Shown: positions 1-11,883, numbered from the stretch's first letter. The stretch: DNA of 64,000 nucleotides from Paramecium octaurelia (GCA_905182995.1 CAJJDP010000004.1:480417-544416); one strand, 5' to 3'. Notes: generated from the letters alone by a model not told the origin. Made by a program: numbers and translations.

Positions 1-2228
1 TATTTACTTAATTTATTATTATATATTATTCGTATAATTAAGATTCAAAGCAAAGAAGTAACATAATTCACTCAATTTATTAGTATTAGATAAGATTCAT
101 AATTAATGTTTAAAATAGAAAAAATTTAAGTACATTAATTACTCAATTTAGTATTCGATATTATTCTAATCCCTAACTTTTATATCATCTGCTTTTTTAA
201 TCTCTAATTAATCTTGGATTTTCAAGAGTATTTTATCTATGTTTAAGAAGAATGAAAACTCAGATAACTTACTTTATGTTGAGTTATTTGGATTTTGAGC
301 AAATTGTTATTGTGTTTATAAAATACAATTCTTAATAATTTTTGGTTAGATGTTTAACTCAAGCTCAAAAAGAGAAAGATCTGAGAGTACTAAAGGAAGT
401 ATCTAATTTATATTAGATTGAATGATGTAATAAAACATGATCAATTCTACTTTCAGTTACATTTTTTTTTAGTCTTTTCTAGAAATGCAATTAAGTTTGG
501 AAAGATGGTCCTAGAAATTTCAAGGAACTTAATTGCATTGAAATACATACTAATAATAATTTCTCTAGTTTGGCTTAATTTTTCAACCAGTTTCCAAATT
601 TGATTTTTATCTCTGATATGTAGATTTTTTGTTAAGTAGAAATGAAACAGGGAATATTGAAGTATTCATTTCTTGCTTTTATAATTAGATAATCGAACTA
701 TTTTGAATACAGTAATTATCAGCCAGTTCTCTCATGGATTTATATGGTGGTGGAGATAGACCTAGTAACTTGGCGAAGATGAAATTTTAGCACAGGATTC
801 ACTCATACAAATACTTGACTTGGTAACATTTTTAAGCCTTCATTTTTATGAAAATTTTTATACAGAAAATTGAGTATTATTAAAAATATTTTTGTATGAA
901 TCTGTTTTCCACCACATAAAAATATCTAATCATCTAATTTTTCATCCTTTCAGGACTTTAAGTATGTGGTTATTATTAAGTTTAGATATTTTTAAAACTT
1001 TAATTGGATCTATTTGGCAAAGTTTTAAATTTTGGGAATCAAATTCTTTCAAGCTGAAATTTACTTTTAATAGATTATTATAAATTATTTTATATTCAAT
1101 TAATGTTTATATTATTTAATTAAAAGTGAGTATTATTTACATTTCAGCGATTTTGAAATCTAAGTTGGGGTGCTAAGGATGTTTATTTTTGCTCTAGATA
1201 CTTTTCAATTTTTTTAAGAAAGGAATCGAAATTTTTATCCAAAATTTACATATTTTGTTTTAACATCCTAATTAAAAAATGTAAATTTAATTTATCTGCT
1301 ATATAAGTTTGGATAAAATTTTGCATTATTCGCATAAATTACACTTTATCCTAAGAATTTCTAATTCATGCTAGAAATACAATTTAATGTCCAAAGGATT
1401 CTTTTAAAGTTTCTATTATGTTGCTTTTTGTTTGGAAACAGAGAAGTCTTTTTGGTTCTGTATTTTGGATAAGTTACCATTTGATTGAATCTATTTAGAC
1501 AGTAAATTTAATTCTAAAACATACAACTATGATAAAAACTAATTTTATCTATCACTTAAGAAATTCAACAAGCCTAAAACCATAAAAGCTATTTATTCAC
1601 TATGGATTTCCACAAGTTGCCAAGTTTACATTTTAATTAAATTCAATAATATCATAGAATTATATAAAGAAAAATATACTAAAAGTAAAACAATCACTTC
1701 CATAACTCAAAAAATAATTTTAAATCTTGTGAATATAATGGAATGAAATTTTATTGAATTTTTAATTTGCTATTCAGAAAATATATTTAAGTAGGATATA
1801 TTGCATTACAAAAAAACACAATCCAACCTCGCATTAACAAAAGGATATTAATTTACTCAGGTAAGTCAGATCTGCGATGTTGAACATAATTACAAAAGCA
1901 CAAAAACCACCATACACTCGTAAACATAAATCATAAACTTAAAATTTATATAATCGTCCTCATATGGAATTTATCTTCAATGAAAAATGATACCTAAATA
2001 CTGCCAAATAATCAGGAGCTGTCCTAATAGCAGTCAGAGTTCACAATTAATTAATTCTTCACGAAAGATCTTTCATTTTATTTCCTAAAATAGACAAATA
2101 AATAGAATACTAATTGATCTAAGTAATAATTATATTGAATCTTGATAATCATGCAATTAAGTCAATATGAGAATATTTTCTCTGTTAACCCGCTTTAAAG
2201 GATTAAATAATCAACTGATCTCTTCAAA
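1..2228. other. Gene-free AT-rich stretch
   Basis: No frame on either strand gives a sustained, protein-like reading with TGA as the only stop. Short open runs of up to about 60 codons are expected at this base composition. A weak PP2C-like reading around 2010-2170 on the plus strand, in frames different from the downstream ORF, may be the decayed N-terminal half of the phosphatase that follows. I could not align it convincingly. Confidence 0.5.
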
Positions 2229-2804
2229 ATGAAATCATCAATATATGAGTATTCTTAATTTTGTGTAGATGTCTGCTAACCCAAAAAAAAATAAAGGAGA
2301 TTAAAATCTGTATTCTCTGATGCTGATATTGTTGCTTGCAAAAGTGGAGATAAGAGCTGTTATGTTAAAGGAAGATTGTAGCCAACCAGATCTTTGGGTG
2401 ACATTAGATTGAAATTCAAAGAGTTTAACAATCCTAAGAGTGTTTTGGAAGACAAAGGATGTTTAAAATCTATCTCGAATTTTAAAGGACCTTACATTAG
2501 TGTAACTATTTACGAAATTCAAAAAGGAGATAGATACTTAGTTTTAGGCTCTGATAGATTATGGGATGAATTAACAAAGTCTGAAATCTCAAAAGTATGC
2601 ATTCTCAAATTAATGAAAGATTGTGCAAAAAAACTAAATTAACAAAGTCGAGATTATTAAACAAATTTTTAAGACTCACTTTCTCATGCAGCAATATCCA
2701 ATAAAATGTCTGATGAAGAAATAAGAAAGATTCCACTCGGCAAAAGAAGAAAGTTGCATGATGATATAACTGTCATTTTAGTTGATCTTTAAGGTTAAGT
2801 GTGA
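2229..2804 (+). pseudogene. Truncated PP2C-type phosphatase, C-terminal half only
   Basis: An open 191-codon frame encodes the C-terminal half of a PP2C (PPM) phosphatase of the pyruvate-dehydrogenase-phosphatase-like type. Visible landmarks are YVKGRLQPTRSLGD (residues ~42-55), LVLGSDRLWDEL (~104-115) and HDDITVILVD near the end; the last matches the family's terminal metal-site Asp motif. The N-terminal half with the DGHGG metal motif is missing, and the canonical SDGLWD reads SDRLWD, which hits the metal-coordinating loop. About 190 aa compares with 300-400 aa for intact members. I infer a non-catalytic remnant. The alternative is an intact gene whose upstream exons I failed to recognise. 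Confidence 0.6.
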
Positions 2805-3570
2805 GAAATAGTAATTTTATGTAATTTTTTTATCCATCAATAAATATGATATTGATTTTCTTAACTGTTATGTTGGTATTGCAGTTGTTTTTAATATTGA
2901 ATCAGCTGGAAATTGAAATTCTACGGATGTTTTAGTTCATTTCATATTCATATTTAAATCATTGGTGTTTTTACAATTGATCAATATTATCATATAATTA
3001 TTCATTGAATAAGAACTTACAGATTATTACACTTATTGCATCTTCGAAAAAAATCAAATTCAAAACAATAATCAATTTTGTTATCTATAAATCTTTACTT
3101 AATGCTTTTCAATTCATTGAATTATAAATTATTCTACCTTTAAGATAATTAAACTCATTTAGAAACGAACTTAACCCTTTTAATTTTACAAATAACTATT
3201 TATGTTTCTTAAATGTTCAAATTCTTCTGAAAAAACAGATTTTTAATAATTTAGAAATCATTTATTTTAAATATTATTCTTTGTTTTTACCTTCTGACCT
3301 GTTTTCAATCATTTTTTGAAAAATCGCAATTGGAAAAATAAATGTGGTAACTAATAAGACCGAAATTAGTCAAGGATGAAAAGACACAACACTCAATGAT
3401 TTTATAATAAAAAATTAAGTGAAATTTAAGATTAGTGTATTGCGTATATCTATACTTGATAGTCAAAAGTTATAATTGAAAAACAGTTCAGCTTAATTTA
3501 TCAGTATCAGAAAAAAAAAACCTAAATACAATCTGTTTATCAAATTATTAAAAATACAAAATTAGGCGTC
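2805..3570. other. Intergenic, nothing recognised
   Basis: AT-rich sequence with no supported ORF on either strand. It separates the truncated phosphatase from the 3' end of the minus-strand coiled-coil gene. Confidence 0.5.
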
Positions 3571-4050
3571 TCACTCTTTTAGTTATCGTTTGTATTCATC
3601 ATTTTCTTTTTGCAACTTTAAAATAATGTCTTTTAACATTTAATTTTCTTCAACTAATTATGAATCCATTTAAACATCTTAAAGTTACTCTCTTTATTTC
3701 TTTACTAGTAAATGCAAATCTTAATTTTCTCTTCTTAGTTGTTTGATTTCCTCCTAGTAATCATATCCAGTTTTGAGAAGAACTTTTAACGGACTTTCTT
3801 GCCTAGTATGGTGACTAGTAATTATTTTTTAGTTAAAGTAATTTTATGTAATTTAAAACTTTGATGTATCAAATGGTGATGGAGAATTATGAGAAATTCC
3901 AGATTTTAAATTAATTATGTTCCTTTAATGAGAAGTATTTGGTGTTCCAACTGTGGAATGTAGAGAAGAATGCTTTAATCTTGAAGGAGTCAAAAAATTT
4001 GCAGTCTTACAGCCACTGCTAGGAGAAAGTAAGGGGCTTTATGTTCTCAT
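3571..4050 (-). CDS. Small Ser/Thr/Pro-rich protein with C-terminal coiled coil
   Basis: A single 159-codon exon with no intron. Residues 1-50 are rich in Ser/Thr/Pro with several SP and TP dipeptides (SPLLSPSSG, NFLTPSRLK, VGTPNTS), so it may be phosphorylated. The last ~60 residues form a heptad-like coiled coil (EEIKQLRRENQDLHLL, QLVEENQMLKDIILKLQ). I do not recognise a family. The reading is clean in the ciliate code and ends at TGA. Its upstream neighbour on the same strand is decayed, so this could also be the surviving last exon of a longer broken gene; the ATG at 4050 is simply the first Met in frame. Confidence 0.55.
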
Positions 4051-4577
4051 TTCAATCTAATTTTTAATAAAATTATTTATATTTTTTTCATGATAAATGA
4101 TTCTTCATATATTCATTTTTAACATTTGTCTTTTGAACTTTTTCATTGCCTTCTCAATATATAAAAATCTCTTCTGTTCTTTTCTTCTTCAAAGCCTCTA
4201 GATATATATCTCAAAAATTTCCTCCACTTCTTCTCTTTCTATTTTCTCTCTTTAATGATATAATCACTTGCTTACTACTCAACTCTTTCAAATCTTATAA
4301 TTATTGTAGGAGCTATATCTAGATTGTTTCCTCAACCTTTCTCTCCAATTTCATTTTATAATTCATCTGTTAATTTTGAAAGATCTTTATTTAAATATGC
4401 ATCAATGGATTAATATGATTCAGATTGTGCTTAGAAGATAGTTTGAACATTTTACTAGTTCTTCTTGAGAAACTTCACCTTGAAAATTATTAATCTACTT
4501 AACAAGCTAATTACCAGTTTTTCTTTCGTATTTTACATTTTAATTTGAACTCTCCTTTTAATACTGGATTCAGACAT
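4051..4577 (-). pseudogene. Degenerate coiled-coil gene
   Basis: From an ATG at 4577, charged helical protein-like runs continue, but they jump between all three frames: QGEVSQEELVKCSNYLL, then YLNKDLSKLTDELQNE, then IQLLQQLQDLKELSS, then EKIEREEVEEIFEIY. Not all jumps can be explained by short GT-AG introns. The composition recalls filamentous coiled-coil proteins such as the SF-assemblins abundant in Paramecium, but no diagnostic motif was seen. Best read as a gene with several indels. Confidence 0.4.
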
Positions 4578-4653
4578 ATTTGATATAATTAAATATCAAT
4601 CAAAATTTATTTCTTTTCTTATTAAATAATAGAATATTCAATAATAAAATATG

Positions 4654-5151
4654 TCATTAGTTTTGGGATTAATCTTTGAAAATGATATAAAATTATAATA
4701 TATATGAAAATATATCACTGCATAGAATTTAGAATAATTTAATTACATAATTGTAAAATCTATTTGATTGATTCAGTTTTGAACAACATCTAAATACATA
4801 TCCAAAATAATATTTACAAACAAATCTAAGTTATTAAATTAGAATTGAATATTAAAAGTTAAGTTTCACAGTTGAATCAAGCTTTATATACATTAAATCT
4901 AGATATTTTAAACTCAATTTCTTCACATCATCATATTCGGGCATTTTCTAATAACTTTTTAGATTGTCAAATTTATTTTATTTATTTGAACTTTTAATAG
5001 TTTCCTCCATAACATTTTCAATTTATATGGCATTCTAATGATAATCCTTTTCAGATCCTATCAATAATACTAAAGCATCTAATTTGGCTTACAATTAACT
5101 ATAATATTTGCCTTATTCATTTGGCAATACTTTTGAATATTTGATGAACAT
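4654..5151 (-). CDS. Possible helical protein, unrecognised, perhaps decayed
   Basis: An open minus-strand frame of 165 codons starts with MFIKYSKVLPNEQG. It contains a plausible helical stretch (KLDALVLLIGSEKDY, NVMEETIKSSNKQ, EYDDVKKLSLKYLDL). The last ~50 codons look like AT-rich run-on. A second frame upstream, from an ATG at 5248 (MRSMSQFKQSPLLSKLK), reads well and appears to join this one across a one-base frame change near 5140. It may therefore be one broken gene. No family recognised. Confidence 0.3.
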
Positions 5152-5859
5152 AATTTAACAGCTGTTTAAATTTACTTAATTTATCATGGGGTTGGAATTT
5201 TAACTTCGATAACAGTGGCGATTGCTTGAATTGAGACATAGATCTCATTGGAGTAATAAATATTGATTAGCTAAACTCATTTCAGGATTTGGTGATTAAT
5301 TTAGCCTTACAACATTTTTAAAGGGCTCCCTTGAAAATCTAAAGTAAATTCAATCTAATTATGCTTGAAACCGAAGTATACTAATTTGTTTTTTGTCTAA
5401 CCAAGTCTTATTTCAAAGTAGCCCAATTAACATTATTCTTTTTGTTTTACTAAGAAGTCTAGATAACAAAAATCAAAAAATTTTATACTAAATTAAAGAT
5501 AGTTTAAGCCATAAATTATTTTGATTTGAAATTATGAATCTCTTATCTTGATTTTGAAATTGTTAGGACAGATCTAAATTCATTTAATAAATGAAATAAG
5601 AATAAACTTTTATTATTAAATAATAAATAGAATTGACATTCTGACATTTATTTAGGAATGAAATCTTTATTCTTATTTTAACTGAAGCCTAAGTCAGCAT
5701 TATTATTCAATATATAAATCGGTTCACAAAACAACAATTCGAATCAAAACAACACAAATAACTATACTTTGTAACGATATTGAAAAAGAACAAAAAAAAA
5801 AAGATAATAAGAATTTTTTGATTATTTTTATCATTGTTCAAAAATTAATTATTTATTTG
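5152..5859. other. Intergenic plus 5' leader of dCMP deaminase
   Basis: Except for the out-of-frame coding-like piece near 5150-5250, I see no gene here. The bases just upstream of 5860 are A/T-rich, as is typical for the start regions in this window. Confidence 0.4.
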
Positions 5860-6835
5860 ATGTCAATTATTGGAGTATTGGGTGGTATTTGTTCAGGAAA
5901 AACGTTATTCTGTTCGTTAATGAAAGAAATGTATGGCTACTAAATAGTTTACTTTGATCAGGAAATTGATTTGAATAAAACTGCTATGCAAATATATAAT
6001 AACTGGAATACACCTACAATTATCACAGCGATCACAACAAAGGAGCAGTTACGAGTCTTGAAGAAAAGAAACTATTTTCACTTAATATATTTGGATGCAC
6101 CTTCATTTACAAGATATAGAAGATATTGTGAAAAGAATGAAACAATCAAGTTTGAAGATTTCGTGAGACTTGACGATAAAGTATCAGAATTTTCACTTAT
6201 TTAAGCAAAAATATGATCTAGATTTCTTGGAGTTGGCAAAGAATTGCAAGGTTTATCTTAAAAATAATACAAACGCAATTGAAGAATTCAGAAATTACTT
6301 GAAGCAATAAATGTCTAAGATTATTAGACCATTTCGACCTGATTGGGATGTATATTTTATGAAAGTAAGATTATAAATCTAAACATTTTAGATTGCATAT
6401 ACAGTCAAATAAAGAAGTAATTGTATGAAGAAGAGTGTCGGCGCAGTGCTAATTAACAACAATAAAAGAATTTTAAGCACCTCTTATAATGGAACTCCAA
6501 AAGTGATGAAAAATTGTAATGAAGGAGGGTGTGATGTTTGTAAGGAATCAAAAACCTTAGATCTGATTTTATACAAGTGTATGTGCATTCATGCAGAGGA
6601 AGGATGCATTTTAGAATTAGGAATCACACAAACTAGAAATACTACTTTGTATACAACGTTGTTTCCATGTGTTTGGTGTTGTAAAGCCCTTTTGTAAGCT
6701 GTATGATTTAGAAATTATTTTAAGGAAGTTTCAAGAATAGTATATTGTGAATAAGGCAATTGGGATCTATCTTTAAAAATTATATAGAATTTAATAAAGT
6801 ATGATTAAATAGATATTGAAAAATATATTTATTGA
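5860..6835 (+). CDS. DCD1: Deoxycytidylate (dCMP) deaminase with N-terminal P-loop domain
   Basis: Converts dCMP to dUMP, feeding dTMP synthesis; a cytosolic zinc enzyme. It is 301 aa after removal of three introns (6181-6205, 6365-6391, 6694-6711). The C-terminal half carries the deaminase signature: CIHAEE supplies the zinc ligand His and catalytic Glu, and PCVWCC supplies the two Cys ligands. RPDWDVYFMKIA and YNGTP are also typical of the family. The N-terminal ~140 residues form a separate nucleotide-kinase-like domain that opens with an intact Walker A (GGICSGKT). Fungal Dcd1 also has an N-terminal extension. The first intron uses an AAG acceptor; the last is only 18 nt. The start is the first ATG before the P-loop strand. 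Confidence 0.9.
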
Positions 6836-7708
6836 GTTTTATTCAAAATATAGACTATGTTAATATTTGTATTAAATATTAATTGAAATTATTAAGGAAA
6901 TATAAAATAAAAGATAATTCAAATTATATGATTTCCAAAAATAATCCCATCAACCAAATAATAATATGCAAGAGTCATAGGATTAGGAGTATAAGAAATC
7001 TTTGAAAATATATAAATTTGTCTAATTCTTTAAGAAATGGAGGTTATGTTGATGAGATTTATCAATATAAACAAGTTAAGATATTTAAGAATAATATTTG
7101 ACTGAGGAAGAATAAAAAAATACGTATTGAAAAGATCATGTTTTGATTAGTTTGACAACTTTTTTAAGAATTTAGTAAATGATTAAAAATATTGGTCATT
7201 AGATATCAAATTAGCAAACCATTTGATATCTAAAATTGTTATGAATTCTCTATTTAAAGGAAGGATTAATTTTAAAAGCGGTAGCATGATTAAAATGATA
7301 AAATTAATTTGGATGATTCAATAAAAATTATAAAAAATGCTTGCAATAGTACAATGAGTTAGATTAAATAGAGAGGTGTTTCATTTGCATAGAATTTTAG
7401 ATTATAGAAAGGAATAAATTAAAGGTGAAGTACCTCAATAAGGAGAATAAAAAATAAAAAGTATGTAACAATTATATCATAGTATATTTATAATTAGTTA
7501 GGAATATAGAAGAAAAATTAGAATGTAAAATTGAAATGAAATTCTTTACAAGGAAGGGTTTATTTATTATTCCAACTTTTCAAAAGACATTACAATTGGA
7601 TAATCTGTAATAAGTTTCTTAAAAATTGTTATTTTCATAGTGAATTGTTAATATATATACAAATATTCAGAATTTAGAAATTCATTAATAAAAAATAAAT
7701 CTTATTAA
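6836..7708. other. Intergenic, one perfect hairpin
   Basis: No convincing gene. Frames change too often for a supported CDS, although stretches such as the 7020-7240 region read vaguely protein-like. It contains a perfect 12-bp inverted repeat with an 11-nt loop (7199-7233), listed separately. Confidence 0.45.
7199..7233. repeat. Perfect 12-bp hairpin
   Basis: Arms TTAGATATCAAA and TTTGATATCTAA flank an 11-nt loop. There is no gene around it. It could be a transcript 3' end structure or chance; its role is unknown. Confidence 0.6.
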
Positions 7709-9820
7709 ATGGGGTATTTGAACGATAAAGGAGTAACATATGATTACTATGAATCTCTGGCATTTTAAAAGATGCTTAAAGAAAAAGGAATAGTACAATT
7801 TTTGAGCTTGCTAAAAATCTTTGGGAAATTCTAATTACACGAACATTAATTTGAGCATCTCTCAGATCCTAATGTGAAATAAGTAGAGACCAAAATGTAG
7901 TTGTTCTGGGGTGATGAATTTGAAGGTCACGTGATAAAATTGTATGATGATTAGAAATTAGCACTTTTGAACCCTAATACTAGTAAAAATTATATGGATT
8001 AAAATAGGTGGCTTATTTCAAAGTTTGGGTGAAGAACACTAGAAGAAGTTGCCATTTGTAATATTACCAGAATTTGGTGCTTGGATGATTGAATTGACTC
8101 CAAACAAGCCATATTAATGCATGTGCTACAATTTCGATCAAGTCTTAATAAATATGAGAAAGAGAATTCAAACTCTGTAAAGTTATCTACCACAAGGAAA
8201 TCAATATGTTCTTATCCCAGTCTATCCAATGTTAGGAGTTGGTAGATTTACAACAACTGTTGAGAGTGATTTGACAGCTTCTATGATCGAAAAGATCAGA
8301 AGTTAGACAAGCTACATAGAAGGAACTCCTACTTTGTAATAAGATGAAAAGTAATTTCAAAATGAAAAATTGATCTAACCAGCAACTCCGTATAAAGAAT
8401 TACCGGTGGAGCCTATTTGTAATTACTTCTCTTAAAGTATATACTTTGATGATAGAATAATCAATCCTCACCCAAGATACTCAACCTTAGCTTAGAATAT
8501 TAGACTAAGAAGAGGGTCAAAAGTTGAAATCAAAATTCCATTGTTTATTGACTAAAATACAAATGTAGAAGAGAGTGAATATGAACCAAATCCAGGGTAT
8601 ATCTATTATTTTATTTTGTTAGATATATAACAATGGATCATATGGGTTTTGGAATGGGAAATTGCGCACTCTAAACTACTTATTTGAGTATTGATATAGA
8701 TCATGCAAGATTGTTGTATGATCAATTAGCAATTTTGGCTCCTTTGTTTGCAGCTTTGACAGCAGGTAGTCCAATTTATAAAGGAAAAATATCTAATTGG
8801 GATACTAAATGGGATTGTTTAGAAATGTCAGTTGATTGTAGAAGTGAAAAAGAAAGAAATCCTTAAAATGCAAATTATATACCTAAATCAAGATATTCAA
8901 CAATTTCATATTTCATTTCTAATGATAAAATGAATTTAGAAGAATACAATGATCTAAATTTTCCAGCTAATGAGGAAATTATGAAATTTACAAAAGAAAA
9001 AGCATAAGAAATGGATATAAAACTAGATGATAAATTACTTAAACATCTGGGAATCCTATTCTTAAGGGATAATATGGTGATGTTTAAGGATAAAATACAT
9101 ATTGATGATAACACAGCTCATTTTGAAGCCATTTAATCAAGTAATTGGAATTCTGTCAGATTTAAACCACCTCCTTCTTATAATTCAAAAATTGGATGGA
9201 GAGTAGAATTTAGAACTATGGAAATTTAATTGACTGCAGAAGAAAATGCTGCGTGGTCTATCATGATACTTATGATTGTTCGATTGTTCTTTACAGTAAA
9301 TTTATTAATATTATTTTAGAACTATATTCCAGTTAACTTTTACATGCCTTTATCCCTTGTTGATGAAAATATGAGAAGATCAAAAGAGAAAGGAGCTATT
9401 TTAAATAAAAAATTCTATTTTAGAACTAACTTTTAAGAATATGGTCCTGCTACTGTAGAAGAACTAACCTTACAAGAAATATTTTTTGGTAAATAAGACA
9501 ACACTTTTATTGGAATCATAGGACTAATTCACTAAAATAGAAATGTAGTCAACAAATAACAATGTGCATAAAAAGAAGAACAGGTCTATTTAAAAAATAA
9601 AATACTGCAAGATGAAGTCATCGAATTTGTAAGAAGCAAAGTTAATGGCACTACTAAAACACTTGCTTCTTGGATGAGAGATTTTGTAACTTCACATCCA
9701 AATTATAATTAAGATTCAATAGTTACACACGAAATAAATTTTGATCTTATCAAAACACTTACTGCTATTAAGGATAGATAAAAGGAGGATCCCCACTTTC
9801 CCTTAATATTCAGTATGTGA
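7709..9820 (+). CDS. GCLC: Glutamate-cysteine ligase, catalytic subunit
   Basis: ATP-dependent joining of L-glutamate and L-cysteine, the rate-limiting step of glutathione synthesis. It is 678 aa after removing introns 7983-8007, 8597-8622 and 9296-9319, close to animal GCLC length. Family landmarks in order: [13 protein letters not shown] (~75), [17 protein letters not shown] (~130), [11 protein letters not shown] (~195), the core [17 protein letters not shown] (~305), [20 protein letters not shown], and [16 protein letters not shown] (~490), which carries the substrate/ATP-site residues of eukaryotic GCL. Each splice restores the frame exactly at conserved sequence. No sign of decay. A modifier subunit is not encoded nearby. 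Confidence 0.95.
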
Positions 9821-9902
9821 TTTTATATTTTCAACTAAGTTTATCATTTTAATAATTATTATAAAACTTGTAAAAGAATAAATAGTAGCACAAAGCAATA
9901 AT

Positions 9903-10673
9903 TCACAATTAGGTTTGAAAACTCTCTTGACTCTTGATAGTCCAACCACTTACTTATCGTATTAATTAAATCTACTTTTCAATTTTTCCATTTTTAATTG
10001 AATTTGTAATTTTTACTTATTCCCCTTAATAAGTCGTCTTATTCAATCTCTTTAATTTCGGACTTATCTATTCTTTATAAATAATTTAATGATGTGATAA
10101 GCAACTTTGTATGCTTTTATTCTTAGTTTGCGATGAATTAACATTTTTTTTAGGTCTAGATTTCTGAATATAAAATTTTCTTTCAGTGATATTGTTTACT
10201 TATTTCTGATTATCTAGAAGTGATGATTAGGTTGGTAATTAGTACTCAACACAAGGGATGTTTTTTCGTACCCTCAAAGGAGAATTTTATTCAGATTAGA
10301 TCTCTGTTTGTTATCTCAAAGGTTCAATAATTCTATCCATACAGGTATATGAAATCGGTGTAACTTAGGTTTTATTTCGAGTAATTTTATTTAATCTTAA
10401 AAGTTTGGCTGCAAGAGCTTTTGTGTGATCTTTTGGTTCCAAATTTGAGGTTATAAACATCTATTGTTGATGATTATCTTCTTATTTTTCTTATGCAGCA
10501 GGTTTTAGATATTTGAACTAACTATTGCTTCTTTGTTTTGAACGTATCACTTCTAAGATCTGACGTATAGTGGTGATTTAAGGTTGATTTAATTTATAAG
10601 GTTTAAATTCGATTTATTTTTATCTTTGGTTGAGAAATTCACGAGCTTTCCGATAATTCTCCTGATACTACAT
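9903..10673 (-). CDS. Unrecognised basic, Gln/Asn-rich protein (part 2 of a TGA-split frame)
   Basis: A 256-codon intronless frame beginning MQYQENYRKAREFLNQRQ, basic and Gln-rich throughout (EVIRSKQRSNSQFK, RKFYIQKSRPKKNV), with no transmembrane segment or recognised domain. It lies in the same reading frame as the ORF at 10728-11126, separated only by a TGA at 10728-10730 and a short AT-rich, Ile-rich stretch. I tested GT-AG introns between them and none joins the two in frame. It is either a separate gene with a tiny leader, or one gene with a premature stop. Confidence 0.5.
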
Positions 10674-10727
10674 TAAATAACCAAAAATAATTATAATAAT
10701 TAGTTTTGAACTAAACATAACAAAACA

Positions 10728-11126
10728 TCAATCATGAATACTGAGAGTATAGGCAGAAGCTTTATTATTGTTGTAGGAATACAATTCTCTAATTTCAGGA
10801 TGAGATAGATTATTTTCATTTTTTTTTAATCCTTACTTTTAGAATATTTGAGGTAACTTATTTATTTATCTTGGTCTAAAGAAGGCATCTTTAGCTCCAG
10901 TTAATTTAAACTTTTTCTCATTGTTATTAATATATTAAGGATTATTGTGGTTGTTTCCTAACTTAATCTTCGGCAAAACTAATTTAGGTTGATCATCTTC
11001 AATTTAGGTTAGCACTCTTCTCCTCGTATTGTTAAATTAAGGAGTTTCCATATCATCAAGAGATATTGTTCTACTCTCTTCATATAAACTAGAGATTTTT
11101 GCTCTTTTTGGTATCATATTTTACAT
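10728..11126 (-). CDS. Unrecognised basic protein (part 1 of a TGA-split frame)
   Basis: A 132-aa frame from the ATG at 11126 to a TGA at 10728. It is basic and Asn/Lys-rich (NMIPKRAKISSLYEES, PKLVLPKIKLGNNHNN, FRPRQINKLPQIFQ), and looks like a disordered N-terminal region. It is in frame with the next ORF (9903-10673) once the TGA is ignored, and both have similar composition, which suggests one broken or recoded gene. No family recognised. Confidence 0.5.
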
Positions 11127-11359
11127 ATTATATTTTATATTATATAATTATTTCCTTAAATATTGATGGAGGTTGATCCCTGTAGTTTCGTGAATCTCAA
11201 ATAGAAAAATTTGTAAAGCAAACTTTTAACATCTTTTATTTATTCATAGGTGTGTCTGGTGTTCATAGATGAACTTTATAGTTCTTTAATCAATTATCTC
11301 CAATATCAACTAATTCATTTTGTTAACGATGATTATTAAATTTTAATTATATAAAAAGA

Positions 11360-11860
11360 TCATTTTTTAACATTCATTAATGGTTTATTAGATTTCTTAA
11401 CTATTTTTTATTCAACAACAGTTTTTATTTTATGAACTTAATTCTTGAAATTGTCAATTTATGAAATTTATAAGGCTTTACTCTATTTTGCCATCTAAAT
11501 CATTGATTGAGTTTATTAAATTTGATCATTTTACTGTTAAATTAATTGTGAGTTTTCTAATTTCAATTAGTTATTCTCCTAATTAACCTTTTCTAAACGA
11601 ATACGCAATAATTCTAACTTATAATCAAAACCATCTTTCATGTTTTAATGTTAAATTCTACATTTTCTATTCAAAATTATTTACTTTAAATCATCTAATT
11701 CTTCTTCCAGTTAATGAATGTTATCTCTCGAGGATTTGGATCTCATAGTATTATATGATTGGAATAGTTCCTTAAGCTCAAATTCCAATTTTAGATTTCT
11801 CTACTTCAACTGTTGTAGTTCTGTTAATAATATTGCTTTATCTTAATACATTTAATTCAT
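11360..11860 (-). CDS. Coiled-coil protein, unrecognised
   Basis: 166 aa, no intron. Nearly the whole protein is a continuous coiled coil: LLTELQQLKQRNLKLEFELK, HQLEEELDDLKQII, LLRIRLEKVNQENNQLK, followed by a Gln-rich stretch and a basic tail (KKSNKPLMNVKK). It starts at 11860, only 23 bp from the oppositely oriented start of the F-BAR gene at 11884, so the pair must share a minimal bidirectional promoter. No signature motif that names a family. Confidence 0.65.
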
Positions 11861-11883
11861 TTAATGGAATTAATTAAAATTAA
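11861..11883. promoter_or_regulatory. 23-bp divergent intergenic spacer
   Basis: All that separates the ATG of the minus-strand coiled-coil gene from the ATG of the F-BAR gene. It is pure A/T apart from two G. Promoter and both leaders have to fit here or lie inside the coding regions. No specific factor motif can be named. Confidence 0.5.

Noticed and set aside
6950..7650. Protein kinase-like text between dCMP deaminase and GCL
   Set aside because: Fragments such as WSLDIKLANHLISK lack the HRD/DFG motifs and are separated by stops in all frames.
8875..9114. Minus-strand ORF of 79 aa
   Set aside because: Antisense to conserved glutamate-cysteine ligase sequence.
9903..11126. TGA as a sense codon in this genome
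   Set aside because: TGA ends every well-supported gene at the expected place; two in-frame TGA cases fit decay or separate genes better.
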